DNA of 64,000 bases from Solitalea canadensis DSM 3403 (GCF_000242635.2 NC_017770.1:1748669-1812668), one strand, 5' to 3'. Shown: positions 10,901 through 19,152, numbered from the stretch's first letter. Numbers and translations: made by a program. Notes: generated by a model not told the origin, from the sequence alone.

Positions 10901-11840
10901 CCGGTATAATTTGACAGACCACCTGGGTAATGTACGGGTAACGGTCAATGAAGATGGTTCGGTACTTCAAGAAGACAGTTATTATGCTTTCGGTATGCGG
11001 ATGAGCCTAACAAACAATTCGATGCCATCTCCTCAAAACCGATATCTTTACAATGGGAAGGAAGAACAGGATGTAACCAATTGGCTGGATTATGGTGCTC
11101 GCTTCTATGATCCGACTTTAGGCAGGTGGAATGTGGTAGATCCACTGGCAGAATTGTCAAAAAGAAATAGTCCCTATATTTATGGCAAAAATAATCCACT
11201 TCGGTTTATAGATCCGGATGGAATGGCTGACAAGGATGTATTTGGAAGAAATAAATATGATGAAAATGGTATATACATCCCGCCTACAGATAGAGGGTCC
11301 GTTTCGGAGGGTATTAGCCAACAACAACAATCAACTGAAGGCTCATCAAATACATCTCAAACTAATAATGATAGGGAAAAGAAGAAAAATGAAAAGAATA
11401 AAGAAGATGCTCCATCTAGTAGCACAGGCGAGCAAGTAGAAGAAAAAGTAAAGGAAATTACTAATGATGTAGCGAGCTCATTTGTTCTTTTGGGAACCAC
11501 TTTGTATTCAATAGTTGGAAATCAAATAGTAGTTGTTTGGAACGAAGGGCCCCATGAAGGTTTGGCTTACAATAGAAAATATTATAGTAGAGTCCCTTAT
11601 AGACTAGTTGATTGGAAACTAGTTCCAACTAAAAATCCTGGAACTACGAGTTCAACAACTGAAAATGATATTGAATTGTTAAAATCATCTTCAAATGTAC
11701 TTTTAACATTTATACCAGTTAAATCACCTTTTGTAACTGAGATACCTTTTGTAAATAAAGCAATCAATAAAGTTGTAGATTATGGTACAAAAAAAGCAAT
11801 TAAAGTATCAAGAGATAAAGCATTAGAACAAATTAAATAA
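7959..11840 (+). CDS. DUF6443/RHS-core secreted protein with variable C-terminal tip
   Basis: 1293 aa. There is a signal peptide (residues 1-25), then an Ig/PKD-like cysteine-containing segment (about 105-205). A DUF6443-type domain follows (about 210-290, FDGLGRPLQVV, YDAFGRE), then many YD repeats, then an RHS-associated core (about 985-1085: YRYNLTDHLGNVR, YNGKEEQD, YGARFYDPTLGRWNVVDPLAE, YIYGKNNPLRFIDPDGM). Immediately after DPDGM, base composition drops to strongly AT-rich. The last ~205 residues are low-complexity (QQQQ, KKKNEKNKE) followed by a segment with a hydrophobic stretch (SSFVLLGTTLYSIVGNQIVVVW). That layout is the polymorphic-toxin pattern, with a conserved shell and a swapped tip. 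I do not recognise the tip's activity. Confidence 0.88.
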   Translation: MKFKYLVNRFSLLLISILLCFNGFSKTLSGNSKGKAIGYIIGQSEVFDGLVYNYYVSDGASFYFFNVENGEIVANHSSWIEVKWNCGATSGRVTAYDEYYIESACLDVVIGSGLTAGTISGNQTICSGSSPTPFTQTSPSGGDGIYTYQWQSSSNGSTWTNISGATAATYSAPTLTATTYYRRNVTNGCYGTVSSSAIMVTVLQQQTSQDQNYILTHTIRRSGVTDPTLVSGLSVEDVNQQVQYFDGLGRPLQVVTVQGSPKKRDLVQPMEYDAFGRETKTYLPYVSPDCPTSAYRSNALTAGQGVWAHYKLTTQSVDTTSFPFSETMLEASPLNRATEQGAPGKAFRVLKDAIGGSTLLGNTIKTEYGTNTATEAKRWTVTTNGATGTTNYGVGQLHKITLMDENWKIANGQVGKMEEFKDKLGRVVLKRIYNKNPQGTIETLSTYYAYDDFGNLRYVLPPAVTVSSFVETDAQFKDLMYGYHYDGRKRVVEKKIPGKDWEYLVYNKLDQLVLTQDGNQRAAKEWTYTKYDAIGRVTNTGKYVHATVVTQSQMVAAVNAVATLWESRPIGNDYTNVAFPTSGVTQLYTVNYYDDYSFPQASIYPYQTDTLNTKSDMVRGLLTGTKVNVLGSADFLWTVNYYDKDGRVIQQHNQNYVGGKDVINTKYSFVGQPLVVKRVHTGRNGNAVTLINWYEYDHMGRKKRTLQKVNSEQRIILAAYDYNELGQQVAKKLNSRNNGNTYTQTVKYNYNIRGWLTKINDPAAMGTDKFGLTLKYDNGTDPQYNGNISGIDWKGAKVNLLQSYAFSYDKLNRLMNAQSTAGGSYNERIDGYDLMGNIQKLSRRSIVNSVSTVIDSLTYTYSGNRLTAVEDKGTSAAGFVNGKTQPKEYFYDVNGNMTRDYNAGLDTILYNYLNLPTLIKKGAQTIRYVYDAGGLKLRRISGGTIDSLEYDNGIQYSGGSIDFLQTEEGMAYRNGTSPYIYRYNLTDHLGNVRVTVNEDGSVLQEDSYYAFGMRMSLTNNSMPSPQNRYLYNGKEEQDVTNWLDYGARFYDPTLGRWNVVDPLAELSKRNSPYIYGKNNPLRFIDPDGMADKDVFGRNKYDENGIYIPPTDRGSVSEGISQQQQSTEGSSNTSQTNNDREKKKNEKNKEDAPSSSTGEQVEEKVKEITNDVASSFVLLGTTLYSIVGNQIVVVWNEGPHEGLAYNRKYYSRVPYRLVDWKLVPTKNPGTTSSTTENDIELLKSSSNVLLTFIPVKSPFVTEIPFVNKAINKVVDYGTKKAIKVSRDKALEQIK

Positions 11841-11847
11841 GAAAACT

Positions 11848-12027
11848 ATGGATACTATCATTGAATTTTTAATCTATTATCTATTAAGTTATCCTGGTGC
11901 ATTAATAAGATCTTTCTTTGTAAAAAAAAGTTTTAAAGATTTATTAGATGAGTCAATTACTTTTAATGCCGGGGTTTCAATTTTGTTGGCAGTTATTGTT
12001 TTGCTAGCATATTATTTTTTTAATTAA
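11848..12027 (+). CDS. 59-aa membrane protein, candidate immunity partner of the RHS tip
   Basis: The ATG at 11848 is 7 nt after the RHS stop, and the ORF runs 59 codons to TAA at 12025-12027. It has two hydrophobic segments: residues 3-24 (TIIEFLIYYLLSYPGALIRSFF) and a C-terminal transmembrane helix, residues 42-58 (AGVSILLAVIVLLAYYF). Position directly behind a toxin-like C-terminal tip and matching AT-richness suggest an immunity protein. There is no recognisable family, so this is contextual inference only. Confidence 0.55.
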   Translation: MDTIIEFLIYYLLSYPGALIRSFFVKKSFKDLLDESITFNAGVSILLAVIVLLAYYFFN

Positions 12028-12216
12028 TTCCACATTCGGCTAAGGTGTGTTACGAATGCAAGTACTGCAGCTACAGAGCAATGCCACCCGCTCGCACGCG
12101 TTTGCAACGCGTGCGAAATACTGTCAAGGGTTGCCTAATCGTTGTCGTAAGTCTTAACGTGGATACTTACAACTATAACCGAGGAACTTGACCCCGATGA
12201 ATACGTGATAAAACTT

Positions 12217-12248
12217 AACAAAACCACCTGTAAAAGAGTGGTTTTGTT
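12217..12248 (+). terminator. Hairpin, possible terminator of the RHS operon
   Basis: Perfect 11-bp stem (12217-12227 with 12238-12248) with a 10-nt loop. The T tract is inside the stem rather than after it, so terminator function is uncertain. Confidence 0.4.
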
Positions 12249-12351
12249 GCAGCAGCCCGTTGTTGAAGGTGTTAACCGATAGCGTCACTTTCAACAACTA
12301 ATGAAACAGAAAACTCCGTCTGGCCAATGGCACTAACAATCCAATAAAAGA

Positions 12352-12389
12352 AAGCAACAAAACCATTCGGAAGGATGGTTTTGTTGCTT
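12352..12389 (+). terminator. Second related hairpin
   Basis: 15-bp stem (12352-12366 with 12375-12389) and an 8-nt loop. It shares its core with the hairpin at 12217, suggesting duplication when a toxin/immunity cassette was replaced. Confidence 0.4.
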
Positions 12390-12449
12390 ATTGACTTGGA
12401 ATAAATTTTTCAGTTTTGCTTCACAATATTCACTCATTTGCCGCTTTTC

Positions 12450-12568
12450 GAAAGCTATTATAAAAATGGTAAAAAAAGTTAGAAGGTAATTTTAAAAATG
12501 GAAAAATCATTGGAGTAATCAAATTGTATGATTTCGATGGAGTTATTATTACAGAAGAAAATAATTGA
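12450..12568 (+). pseudogene. Decayed MORN-repeat (YwqK-type antitoxin) fragment
   Basis: Two frames read as one MORN-like stretch: ESYYKNGKK from 12450, then after a small indel near 12476-12484 EGNFKNGKIIGVIKLYDFDG...TEEN to the TGA at 12566-12568. YxNGK... G...YDxDG is the pattern of YwqK-family antitoxin proteins that often follow RHS toxins in Bacteroidota. Only the C-terminal end survives. Confidence 0.5.
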
Positions 12569-12696
12569 TGTCAACTTTGAAATGATTTTTTAACTACTTT
12601 TGACCAAAGTTTTGATTTTACGAGTTATTAGTGAGTTGAGTTATTTTAACTTGCTATAAGTATTTGATAGATATGTAGTTGTGTTGGTGTTAGGTC

Positions 12697-12803
12697 ATCC
12701 TGCCACCCCGACCACAAGCTTAACAAGCAAAGTCAAAACCCTCTAAATTATATGATTTAGAGGGTTTTTTCTTTTTCTCCTATCATCTAAAATCAAAACA
12801 AAT
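12697..12803 (+). repeat. 107-bp direct repeat, right copy (putative attR)
   Basis: Exact copy of 2376-2482, including the last 15 nt of tRNA-Pro without the rest of the tRNA, and the tRNA terminator (12735-12770). Identity stops at 12803, just before an IS-end-like sequence at 12805. It marks the right edge of the RHS island. Confidence 0.85.
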
Positions 12804-12804
12804 T

Positions 12805-12823
12805 GTAAGCTTCCCTGAACTTT
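12805..12823. mobile_element. Short IS-end-like remnant (IS66-like)
   Basis: GTAAGCTTCCCTGAACTT is found here and, with one mismatch, at 31412-31429, where it truncates a response-regulator gene. IS66-family ends start with GTAA(G), so these could be abandoned IS66 termini. No transposase is attached at either place. Confidence 0.35.
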
Positions 12824-12888
12824 TGGGATCAACTTTTTGAACGCTGGGTTATTTTAGTAGTTGTTTTGGATCATTATTTCTATCTGAT

Positions 12889-15405
12889 TTATGCACTATG
12901 ATATTTTTTAAAAAACCATACTTTCAATAGGTCTGCTGTAATGATATATACTGCAACAATCAATAACATGGCTCCCAGATTAATCATTGGCAATGGTGTC
13001 AAACCAATGTCATTTGAAAAGGGTAAATAAGTAAGCCCGATTGTGAGTATTAAAGCTATAGTGCTAAAAATAAAAAGATACTTGCCCGGTCTGCTTTTGA
13101 AAAAGTTTTTGTGTGTCCGGATGATGAAAACAATAAAAAGCTCTGAAAGAACTGATTCAATAAACCAACCGGTTTGAAATTCAGATTCTTTAACCTTCAT
13201 TAAATAGTAAAGTATCAAAAAGGTAACAAGGTCGAATAATGAACTATGAACACCAAAAACAATCATATAATTACGAATGAGTTTCAGGTTCCATTTACCT
13301 GGTTTTTCCAATTGTTCTTTATCTACGTTGTCTGTTGTAACTGTCAAGAATGGAAAGTCAGTAAGAAAATTTGTTAAGAGTATTTGCTTGGGAAGCATGG
13401 GTAGAAATGGCAAGACCAAAGAAGCGGCAGCAACGCTGCACATATTACCAAAAGTAGAGCCCGTGCTGATGAATAAATATTTCATTGTGTTGGCAAAGGT
13501 TTTTCTTCCTTCTTTAATGCCATCGACCAATACCATCAAATCTTTTTCCATAAGCACAAAGTCGGCTGCTTCTCTGGCTACATCTACAGCATTCTCAACT
13601 GATATTCCTACATCGGTTGCGCTTATTGCTGATACGTCATTGATGCCATCGCCCATATAAGCGACTGTATAAGTTTGTTTGAGAGCCAAGATGATTCGTT
13701 CTTTTTGTTGTGGTTCTACTTCAGCGAAAATATGGGTTCTCTTTACCAGTTGTTTTAATGCTTCGGGACTGGTATTGAAAAGTTCTTTACCAGTCATGAT
13801 TACAGGATTTTTAATTCCAATATTAATGGCAATGGATTCGGCTACATTTTTATTATCGCCTGTAATTATTTTTAAACCAACTTTGAGTTTGTGCAGTTCG
13901 TTAATTGTTTCTTCAATACCTGATTTCACCGGGTCATTCATCAGAATAAAACCGGCAAAAATCATATCTGTTTCAAGGTCTTTTGATATGTTGATTGTAT
14001 CAATATTTCTGTAACAAATGCCAATGGCTCGCAAACCATTGATGCCAAATTGTTCAAACTTTTTTTCTAGCTCTTGTCTGTATGCTGAGATATCTTCAAC
14101 ACTTTCATTACTCAATTTAATTTTTGAGCAGATGTTTAGTATTTGTAAAAAAGCTCCTTTGCTGATGAGTAATTTCTCTTTTTCATTGCTTATGGCAATG
14201 CTCAGTCTTTTTCGGATGAAATCATAAGGAACTTCGCCGATTTTCTGTGAAAAAAAAATTGTATCGAGTTTCAGTTGTTTTAACGCTTTATCAATAGGGT
14301 TGGAATATCCTGTTTCTAAAGAAGCATTCCAAAAAGCCAGTTGCTTTACAAATTCGCTTTCTTGTCCTAGTCCATCTATCAAGCCTGCTATCTTGATAGC
14401 TCCTTCTGTTATCGTGCCTGTTTTGTCGGTGCATAATAAATTTACTTCTCCAAGGTTTTGGATAGAATTCAGTTTCTTTACAATCACCTTTTTCTCCAAT
14501 AATCTCTTTGCTCCGGCACTCATGGCAATAGTAGTAATGGCTGGTAATAATTCAGGAGCCATTCCCACTGCCAACGCTAATGCAAACAGTGCTGATTCGA
14601 TTATACCTTTATGATTTAATAAATTTACAACAAGAATAAATAGGGCTAATGTTAAGGTGATTTTCATCAGGAAAAAACCAAAATCTTTTATGCCTTTCTC
14701 AAATGTGGTTTCAATAGTTTTTGATGCACTTAATGCAATGCTCCCAAATATGGTGTTTCCACCAGTTTGAATGACCAATGCTTTTGCATGACCACTTACG
14801 ATATTAGTTCCCTCCCAAAGGCAGTTTGTTCTTTTAGCAAGCACTGTTAGTTCATCCAATACACATGCTTCTTTTCTTGATGGATAGGATTCACCTGTTA
14901 AGCTGGATTCGTTGGCATGGAGTTCATTCGCTTCCATAATGAGGCAGTCGGCTGGCAGCATATCACCTGCATTTAGAATAATTACATCGCCCTTCACTAT
15001 TTGAGTTGATATAATTTCCTGTGTCAGTCCATCTCGCAATACAGTCGCTTTTAAGGAAATTAAGGATTGAAGTTTTTCAACTACTTTCCCTGCATTTCTT
15101 TCTTGAAAAAAACTGAGCAATCCGGTTGATAAAACAATGAAGAAGATAATAAATACATCGGATGTATCGCCAAGGAATGCCGATATAATAACTGCTCCAA
15201 TAAGTAAGAGCATAAGTGGACTTTTAAATTGGCTTGCAAAAAGTAAAATATCTTTTTTGAAAATTGATTTACTTTTAGGATGAAGTCCTTTTTCAAGTAG
15301 GATTTTGTCGGCTGTAACTTGTGATAATCCTTGCTCTGAACTATTTAATTGCTGTAGCCAATAGTTGGTGTCGAATTGCCAAAATCTATTTTCTGTTGTT
15401 TGCAT
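12889..15405 (-). CDS. mgtA: Magnesium-translocating P-type ATPase (MgtA/MgtB type)
   Basis: 838 aa from the ATG at 15405; the reading frame continues upstream to a less likely start at 15477. Domains in order: cation-ATPase N-terminal region, helices TM1-2 (SPLMLLLIGAVIISAFLG), actuator domain with LTGES, phosphorylation motif CTDKTGTIT, nucleotide-binding motif FIRKRLSIAI, hinge MGDGINDVSAIS, and C-terminal transmembrane helices. MgtA-type pumps bring Mg2+ into the cytoplasm. It follows the stress cluster, separated from pfkB by about 360 nt, and lacks a recognisable copy of the tandem-box promoter found upstream of ppsA and ldh. The gene is intact. Confidence 0.9.
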   Translation of the reverse strand: MQTTENRFWQFDTNYWLQQLNSSEQGLSQVTADKILLEKGLHPKSKSIFKKDILLFASQFKSPLMLLLIGAVIISAFLGDTSDVFIIFFIVLSTGLLSFFQERNAGKVVEKLQSLISLKATVLRDGLTQEIISTQIVKGDVIILNAGDMLPADCLIMEANELHANESSLTGESYPSRKEACVLDELTVLAKRTNCLWEGTNIVSGHAKALVIQTGGNTIFGSIALSASKTIETTFEKGIKDFGFFLMKITLTLALFILVVNLLNHKGIIESALFALALAVGMAPELLPAITTIAMSAGAKRLLEKKVIVKKLNSIQNLGEVNLLCTDKTGTITEGAIKIAGLIDGLGQESEFVKQLAFWNASLETGYSNPIDKALKQLKLDTIFFSQKIGEVPYDFIRKRLSIAISNEKEKLLISKGAFLQILNICSKIKLSNESVEDISAYRQELEKKFEQFGINGLRAIGICYRNIDTINISKDLETDMIFAGFILMNDPVKSGIEETINELHKLKVGLKIITGDNKNVAESIAINIGIKNPVIMTGKELFNTSPEALKQLVKRTHIFAEVEPQQKERIILALKQTYTVAYMGDGINDVSAISATDVGISVENAVDVAREAADFVLMEKDLMVLVDGIKEGRKTFANTMKYLFISTGSTFGNMCSVAAASLVLPFLPMLPKQILLTNFLTDFPFLTVTTDNVDKEQLEKPGKWNLKLIRNYMIVFGVHSSLFDLVTFLILYYLMKVKESEFQTGWFIESVLSELFIVFIIRTHKNFFKSRPGKYLFIFSTIALILTIGLTYLPFSNDIGLTPLPMINLGAMLLIVAVYIITADLLKVWFFKKYHSA

Positions 15406-15761
15406 AAGGTATTTTTTTATTGTTGTTTGTGAGTCACCTTGATGCTTAAAAAATATTTGAATTGTTCTATCGGTCAATTACTGCTAACGGGTAGGTTGTT
15501 GCTATTGCAGGTTTCAGAGCGCTTCACTATCCACCATTGCAAAACCAGAAAGCGCCGCACTTGAAATGGCCACAAGCCGATGTTGAACTAAACCTTCGGT
15601 AGTTATAATTACCGCAAGATTTAAGGTTTGCGAAAGTATTAAACAGTTATTAACATGACAATAAAAGAATCCTGAAGCATTACAGGAAGACACCAAGCTT
15701 AATCGCACCCCAAGTGATGTTTCCAGAGTTGATTTAAATTTGATAGGAGTAATCATCGGCT
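15406..15761. other. Intergenic region upstream of mgtA
   Basis: 356 nt without a convincing gene. An 80-codon minus-strand frame here has no recognisable features. It should hold the mgtA promoter or Mg2+-responsive leader, but I could not identify a clear box or leader hairpin. Confidence 0.4.
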
Positions 15762-16697
15762 TCAGAAATTATTAAATTTAATTTGATGATAAAGTCTCTC
15801 TGCATCTTCAAGCCTGCATAATTCAGTTCCTGCATTTAAAGTGGCAGCAGTTCCGCAGGAAACGCCATATTGTACTGCTGACAAAAGATCCATTCCTCTT
15901 GATAAACTCAGTACGATTCCCGCAACCATACTGTCACCGGCACCTACAGTACTTTTTCGCTTAACCGCAGGAGGAATAATCGTTTTTGCTATATCTCCCG
16001 TTATCAATCTAGCTCCGGCAGCTCCCATTGACACTACAACAATTTCGCATTTTCTTTTTTTTATTAGTTGCCTAGCTGCATCATCCAGCATATCAGTATC
16101 TAACTCTTCCTTGCCCACTAAAGCACTTATTTCGCCCAGATTGGGTTTTAAAAGATAAACTCCTTCATTAACAGCGTGATTTAATGCATCGCCGGATGTA
16201 TCTACGATTAATTTCGCTTTTTTTTGTTTTGAAATTTTTGCGATTTGAGCATATACATCCAATGGAACTCCCGGAGGCAGACTTCCACTGGCCACAATAA
16301 ATTCCAGGTCTTTAAACTGATCTAGAGCCTTTAAGCAAGCGGTCCATTCATCTTCAGAAAGTGGTGAGCCAGGCATTCCAAATCGGTATTGTTGATTGGT
16401 ACTAAGATCATTGATGATGATGTTTTCTCTGGTCTCGCATTTAGCTTCAATTATAACAGATGTGATGGACTCATCTGATAGTAATTTATTAAAGTATTTG
16501 CCTGTATATCCTCCTGAAGGGAAAATTGCTGTAGCTTCTCCTTTCAGTTTTTTAATTGCTCTCGACACATTAATGCCGCCTCCACCAGGCTCTAGTTTCA
16601 AATCATTACATTGTAATTTCTTTTCAGGTACAAGGGAACTTACAGTCGCACTTTTGTCGATGCAGGGACTAAAGGTGATCGTTACAATTGATGACAT
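15762..16697 (-). CDS. PfkB-family 1-phosphofructokinase-like hexose kinase
   Basis: 311 aa, the usual length. Ribokinase-fold signatures are visible: N-terminal sugar-binding GGGGINVSRAI (residues ~37-47) and C-terminal GAGDSMVAG with the catalytic Asp (about 255). The family phosphorylates fructose-1-P, fructose-6-P or tagatose-6-P; substrate cannot be decided here. It is the distal gene of the ppsA-led series, 37 nt from the broken permease gene. PfkB kinases are also part of the mycobacterial DosR dormancy regulon, which parallels its position in this stress cluster. Confidence 0.88.
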   Translation of the reverse strand: MSSIVTITFSPCIDKSATVSSLVPEKKLQCNDLKLEPGGGGINVSRAIKKLKGEATAIFPSGGYTGKYFNKLLSDESITSVIIEAKCETRENIIINDLSTNQQYRFGMPGSPLSEDEWTACLKALDQFKDLEFIVASGSLPPGVPLDVYAQIAKISKQKKAKLIVDTSGDALNHAVNEGVYLLKPNLGEISALVGKEELDTDMLDDAARQLIKKRKCEIVVVSMGAAGARLITGDIAKTIIPPAVKRKSTVGAGDSMVAGIVLSLSRGMDLLSAVQYGVSCGTAATLNAGTELCRLEDAERLYHQIKFNNF

Positions 16698-16734
16698 GGA
16701 TTTATTGTTAGTTCTTGATACTAATTATTATGAT

Positions 16735-17662
16735 TTACCTGCTAAGGAGAATATTCAAAGCTTTCCAGTCCTTAATATGTTCACTTAGTAATTTCAGAAT
16801 TGCAAGTAGCGGAAGTGACAGAACCATTCCGGATGCTCCCCATAAAATACCGCCTATAATAATTGCAATGATTGACGCCCAGGTATTAATATTCAATTGA
16901 GCTCCAACAACCATAGGGAAGATTAGGTTGGCCTCCAGGTATTGTACAAAACCGAAAACAGCAATTACTCCTAAAGGATACCAAAGAGAATCGGTACTTA
17001 ACCATGCCACTGAAATAGGTAGTAATGAACTGACTATAATTCCAACATAGGGTATTATTGTCATAATTGCAGTTAGTATTCCAAACAGAATAGCATGCTC
17101 AATCCCCAGCAATAGCAAGCCAAGACTATTGAGTACACCTACAATAATGTAAACTACAATCATCCCTTTTACATAATTGAAATAAGTTTTGATCGTTTTT
17201 TCTAAAATAGAATGAAGGTCGGCTTTATATCTTTTCCCAACCAATTCTTCAAGAGCACCCACAAATGTTTTTACTTATATTAAAAATGAAATTTGAAAGC
17301 CAGTTGTTTTGGGTATCAATTGTTACTTTCCAATTTTCGTTGAGCCAAAGGCTAATATCAGAAAGTAAAAGTTCGACCTTCCCGATCAGTGAAGGCAGAT
17401 CATTTTGAAAAGTTCTTGCTTCCAAAATCAGTATCCAGATGAGTAAGCCTGAGGCACTGAATAAAATCAACATTGAAATGCTGATTGCAAATGTTTTAGT
17501 ACACTTTTTATTCTCTAACCATCTGCAAACAGGATAAAGAATAATGGCTATTAAGAGGCCAAAAAAAAGTGGAATAAATAAGGTCTTACCAAAATAAAGT
17601 ACAAGAGTGCTTAGTACAGTTATTTGAAGATAACGCAATATAGTAGCTGATATTACCGACAT
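16735..17662 (-). pseudogene. AI-2E family transporter, split by frameshift and internal deletion
   Basis: The N-terminal part reads 17662 to 17249 (137 aa: membrane helices VLYFGKTLFIPLFFGLLIAIILYPV and ISMLILFSASGLLIWILIL). The C-terminal part continues in another frame down to 16735 (helices MIVVYIIVGVLNSLGLLLLGI, TAIMTIIPYVGIIVSSLLPI, ending IGGILWGASGMVLSLPLLAILK). Together they give about 310 residues against 340-370 for the family. Roughly 50-60 residues of the central region are missing at the junction, so this is a deletion plus frameshift, not a simple sequencing slip. The permease is probably non-functional. Confidence 0.8.
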
Positions 17663-17705
17663 ACTTTAGTAAAGCTGTTTGTTTAAAGTATTCTGCTATA
17701 TGTAG

Positions 17706-18254
17706 TTAAATAAGTAATTGTTTACTCCATGACCTTGCCTTAAAAGCGAGAATAATTAATATGAATCCGATTGTGACAGAATAGGCGGCTATTAACCAAA
17801 TTAATGCTAAGGCTCCCGCTCCCGGATTTACAATCACCCAAAGTCCAAACAACATCGAAATGATTCCGTTTAAAGCAAGCCAGGCTTCATTTTCTATTTC
17901 CTTTCTTAATCTTATGGCTGCTATTAGCTCGAGTATTCCGTTGAACAGTGCCCTAAATCCCATAAAAATAACAAGGTATACTGCTGATAAAGCAGGGTAG
18001 ATTAATGTCAGTATTCCAACCGCCATACTGACAATTCCTATAACAAGCATAAAATTCCAATTTTCAGAAGTCTTTTTATGCTGAAGCGAGACCGCTATAG
18101 CTGAGATCCCATCGGCAATTGCATAAATCGCAAACAAAATTAGAAGTGATATTAAGGTAATGCCTGACAGGCTGAAGGCTATAATGCCAAAAATGATACT
18201 TAAAATCCCTCTGATTAACAACGACCACCAGGTTCGGTTCAGAAACGTTTTCAT
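17706..18254 (-). CDS. HdeD family (DUF308) membrane protein
   Basis: 182 aa with six predicted transmembrane helices in three pairs and the alternating small hydrophobic pattern of HdeD proteins (SLLIRGILSIIFGIIAFSLSGITL, GILTLIYPALSAVYLVIFMGF, NGIISMLFGLWVIVNPGAGALALIWLIAAYSVTIG). HdeD is an inner-membrane protein linked to acid and general stress; its biochemical activity is not established. It lies in the ppsA-led operon between the CHAD protein (56 nt) and the AI-2E remnant (43 nt). Confidence 0.85.
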   Translation of the reverse strand: MKTFLNRTWWSLLIRGILSIIFGIIAFSLSGITLISLLILFAIYAIADGISAIAVSLQHKKTSENWNFMLVIGIVSMAVGILTLIYPALSAVYLVIFMGFRALFNGILELIAAIRLRKEIENEAWLALNGIISMLFGLWVIVNPGAGALALIWLIAAYSVTIGFILIILAFKARSWSKQLLI

Positions 18255-18310
18255 AATAAGTACTTAGGGTAATTCTTATAATTTACAAGTAAATAAACTT
18301 TATTGCAAAC

Positions 18311-19150
18311 CTACTTTGCGCTATATGCGTGAGAAGGTAGGTACAGATTATTAAGTGAATTCAGGTCGTGCATTAAAAGCGGTTTAAATTGCTTCTTTTC
18401 TTTTCTTATTTTTTTGCTCACTGATTTTAAAAAATCGGCTTCAGTATCACTTAACTTTTCATAATGACGAGGCTGCAATAAATCAATGGCAGTTGTCAGA
18501 TCATCATAATATTCAAGATCAAGAGCAGCCTTTTCAATCTCTTTAAGTTTAGCTTGGGAGCAGATTTTTACAGGAAACCCATTGCCAAGCTTTTGGTTGA
18601 ATATGAAAATATTGTATAAAATGTCTCGAAGATTCTTCCTCAAAAGTATCAGGTTATCTTCTTGTTCTTTGTTTTCAAGCAATAGTTTAATTTTTGCTAC
18701 TTTATCCTGAATGAAATTTTCAATTGTTGTCTGATGAATACTCTTAGGTAAGTGCTCATGCAATTCCTCTTTTGCATCAGGCAATGGATTTTTGTGAATA
18801 GCCTGATGTAGTTTCAACTTCCAATTGTTAAGCTCTTCTGTTAGTTGATTAGGGTAGTTCTTAATTTCATTTGCTGAAAGGTTAATGTTCTTAATTTTGT
18901 GTTCAAGCCATTGCAAATCCCGAACGATTCCTAAATAACCATAAACAGTTTTCATTTCATTAGGAAGTTTTAATGTAGAATCATTGGCCGATTCAATGTT
19001 TACAATGCGTAAAAAGGCCCTTAATTGCTTAAATTCTTTCCATAAGCTATAAACATTTTCTGATTCGGGTTCATCAATCAGTTTATCAAAGAGTTTCCTG
19101 AAATCCCTGAAATAAAAATTTAATATATGTACTATTTCATCTTTGTTCAT
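18311..19150 (-). CDS. CHAD domain-containing protein
   Basis: 279 aa, mostly alpha-helical and rich in Lys/His/Arg. The conserved CHAD features are a first helix pair with KEFKQLRAFLRIV and YGYLGIVRDLQWLEHKI, and a second repeat with LRKNLRDILYNIF and YDDLTTAIDLL. CHAD domains bind inorganic polyphosphate and associate with polyP granules, so a role in phosphate storage under stress is inferred. It starts 2 nt after the stop of the universal stress protein gene, indicating tight coupling. Confidence 0.82.
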   Translation of the reverse strand: MNKDEIVHILNFYFRDFRKLFDKLIDEPESENVYSLWKEFKQLRAFLRIVNIESANDSTLKLPNEMKTVYGYLGIVRDLQWLEHKIKNINLSANEIKNYPNQLTEELNNWKLKLHQAIHKNPLPDAKEELHEHLPKSIHQTTIENFIQDKVAKIKLLLENKEQEDNLILLRKNLRDILYNIFIFNQKLGNGFPVKICSQAKLKEIEKAALDLEYYDDLTTAIDLLQPRHYEKLSDTEADFLKSVSKKIRKEKKQFKPLLMHDLNSLNNLYLPSHAYSAK

Positions 19151-19152
19151 TG

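Larger units (their letters stand above)
12028..12449. other. Gene-free stretch holding two related hairpins
   Basis: No intact ORF. Two hairpins share the core ACAAAACCA/TGGTTTTGT: 12217-12248 (11-bp perfect stem) and 12352-12389 (15-bp stem). They look like terminators or leftovers of lost cassette genes. Confidence 0.5.

Noticed and set aside
13277-14614. Several plus-strand ORFs antiparallel to mgtA
   Set aside because: They mirror the P-type ATPase reading frame and carry no independent features.
15514-15756. 80-codon minus-strand ORF between mgtA and pfkB
   Set aside because: No recognisable motif, mixed hydrophobic and Cys/Ser composition typical of a chance frame, and it sits where the mgtA promoter should be.
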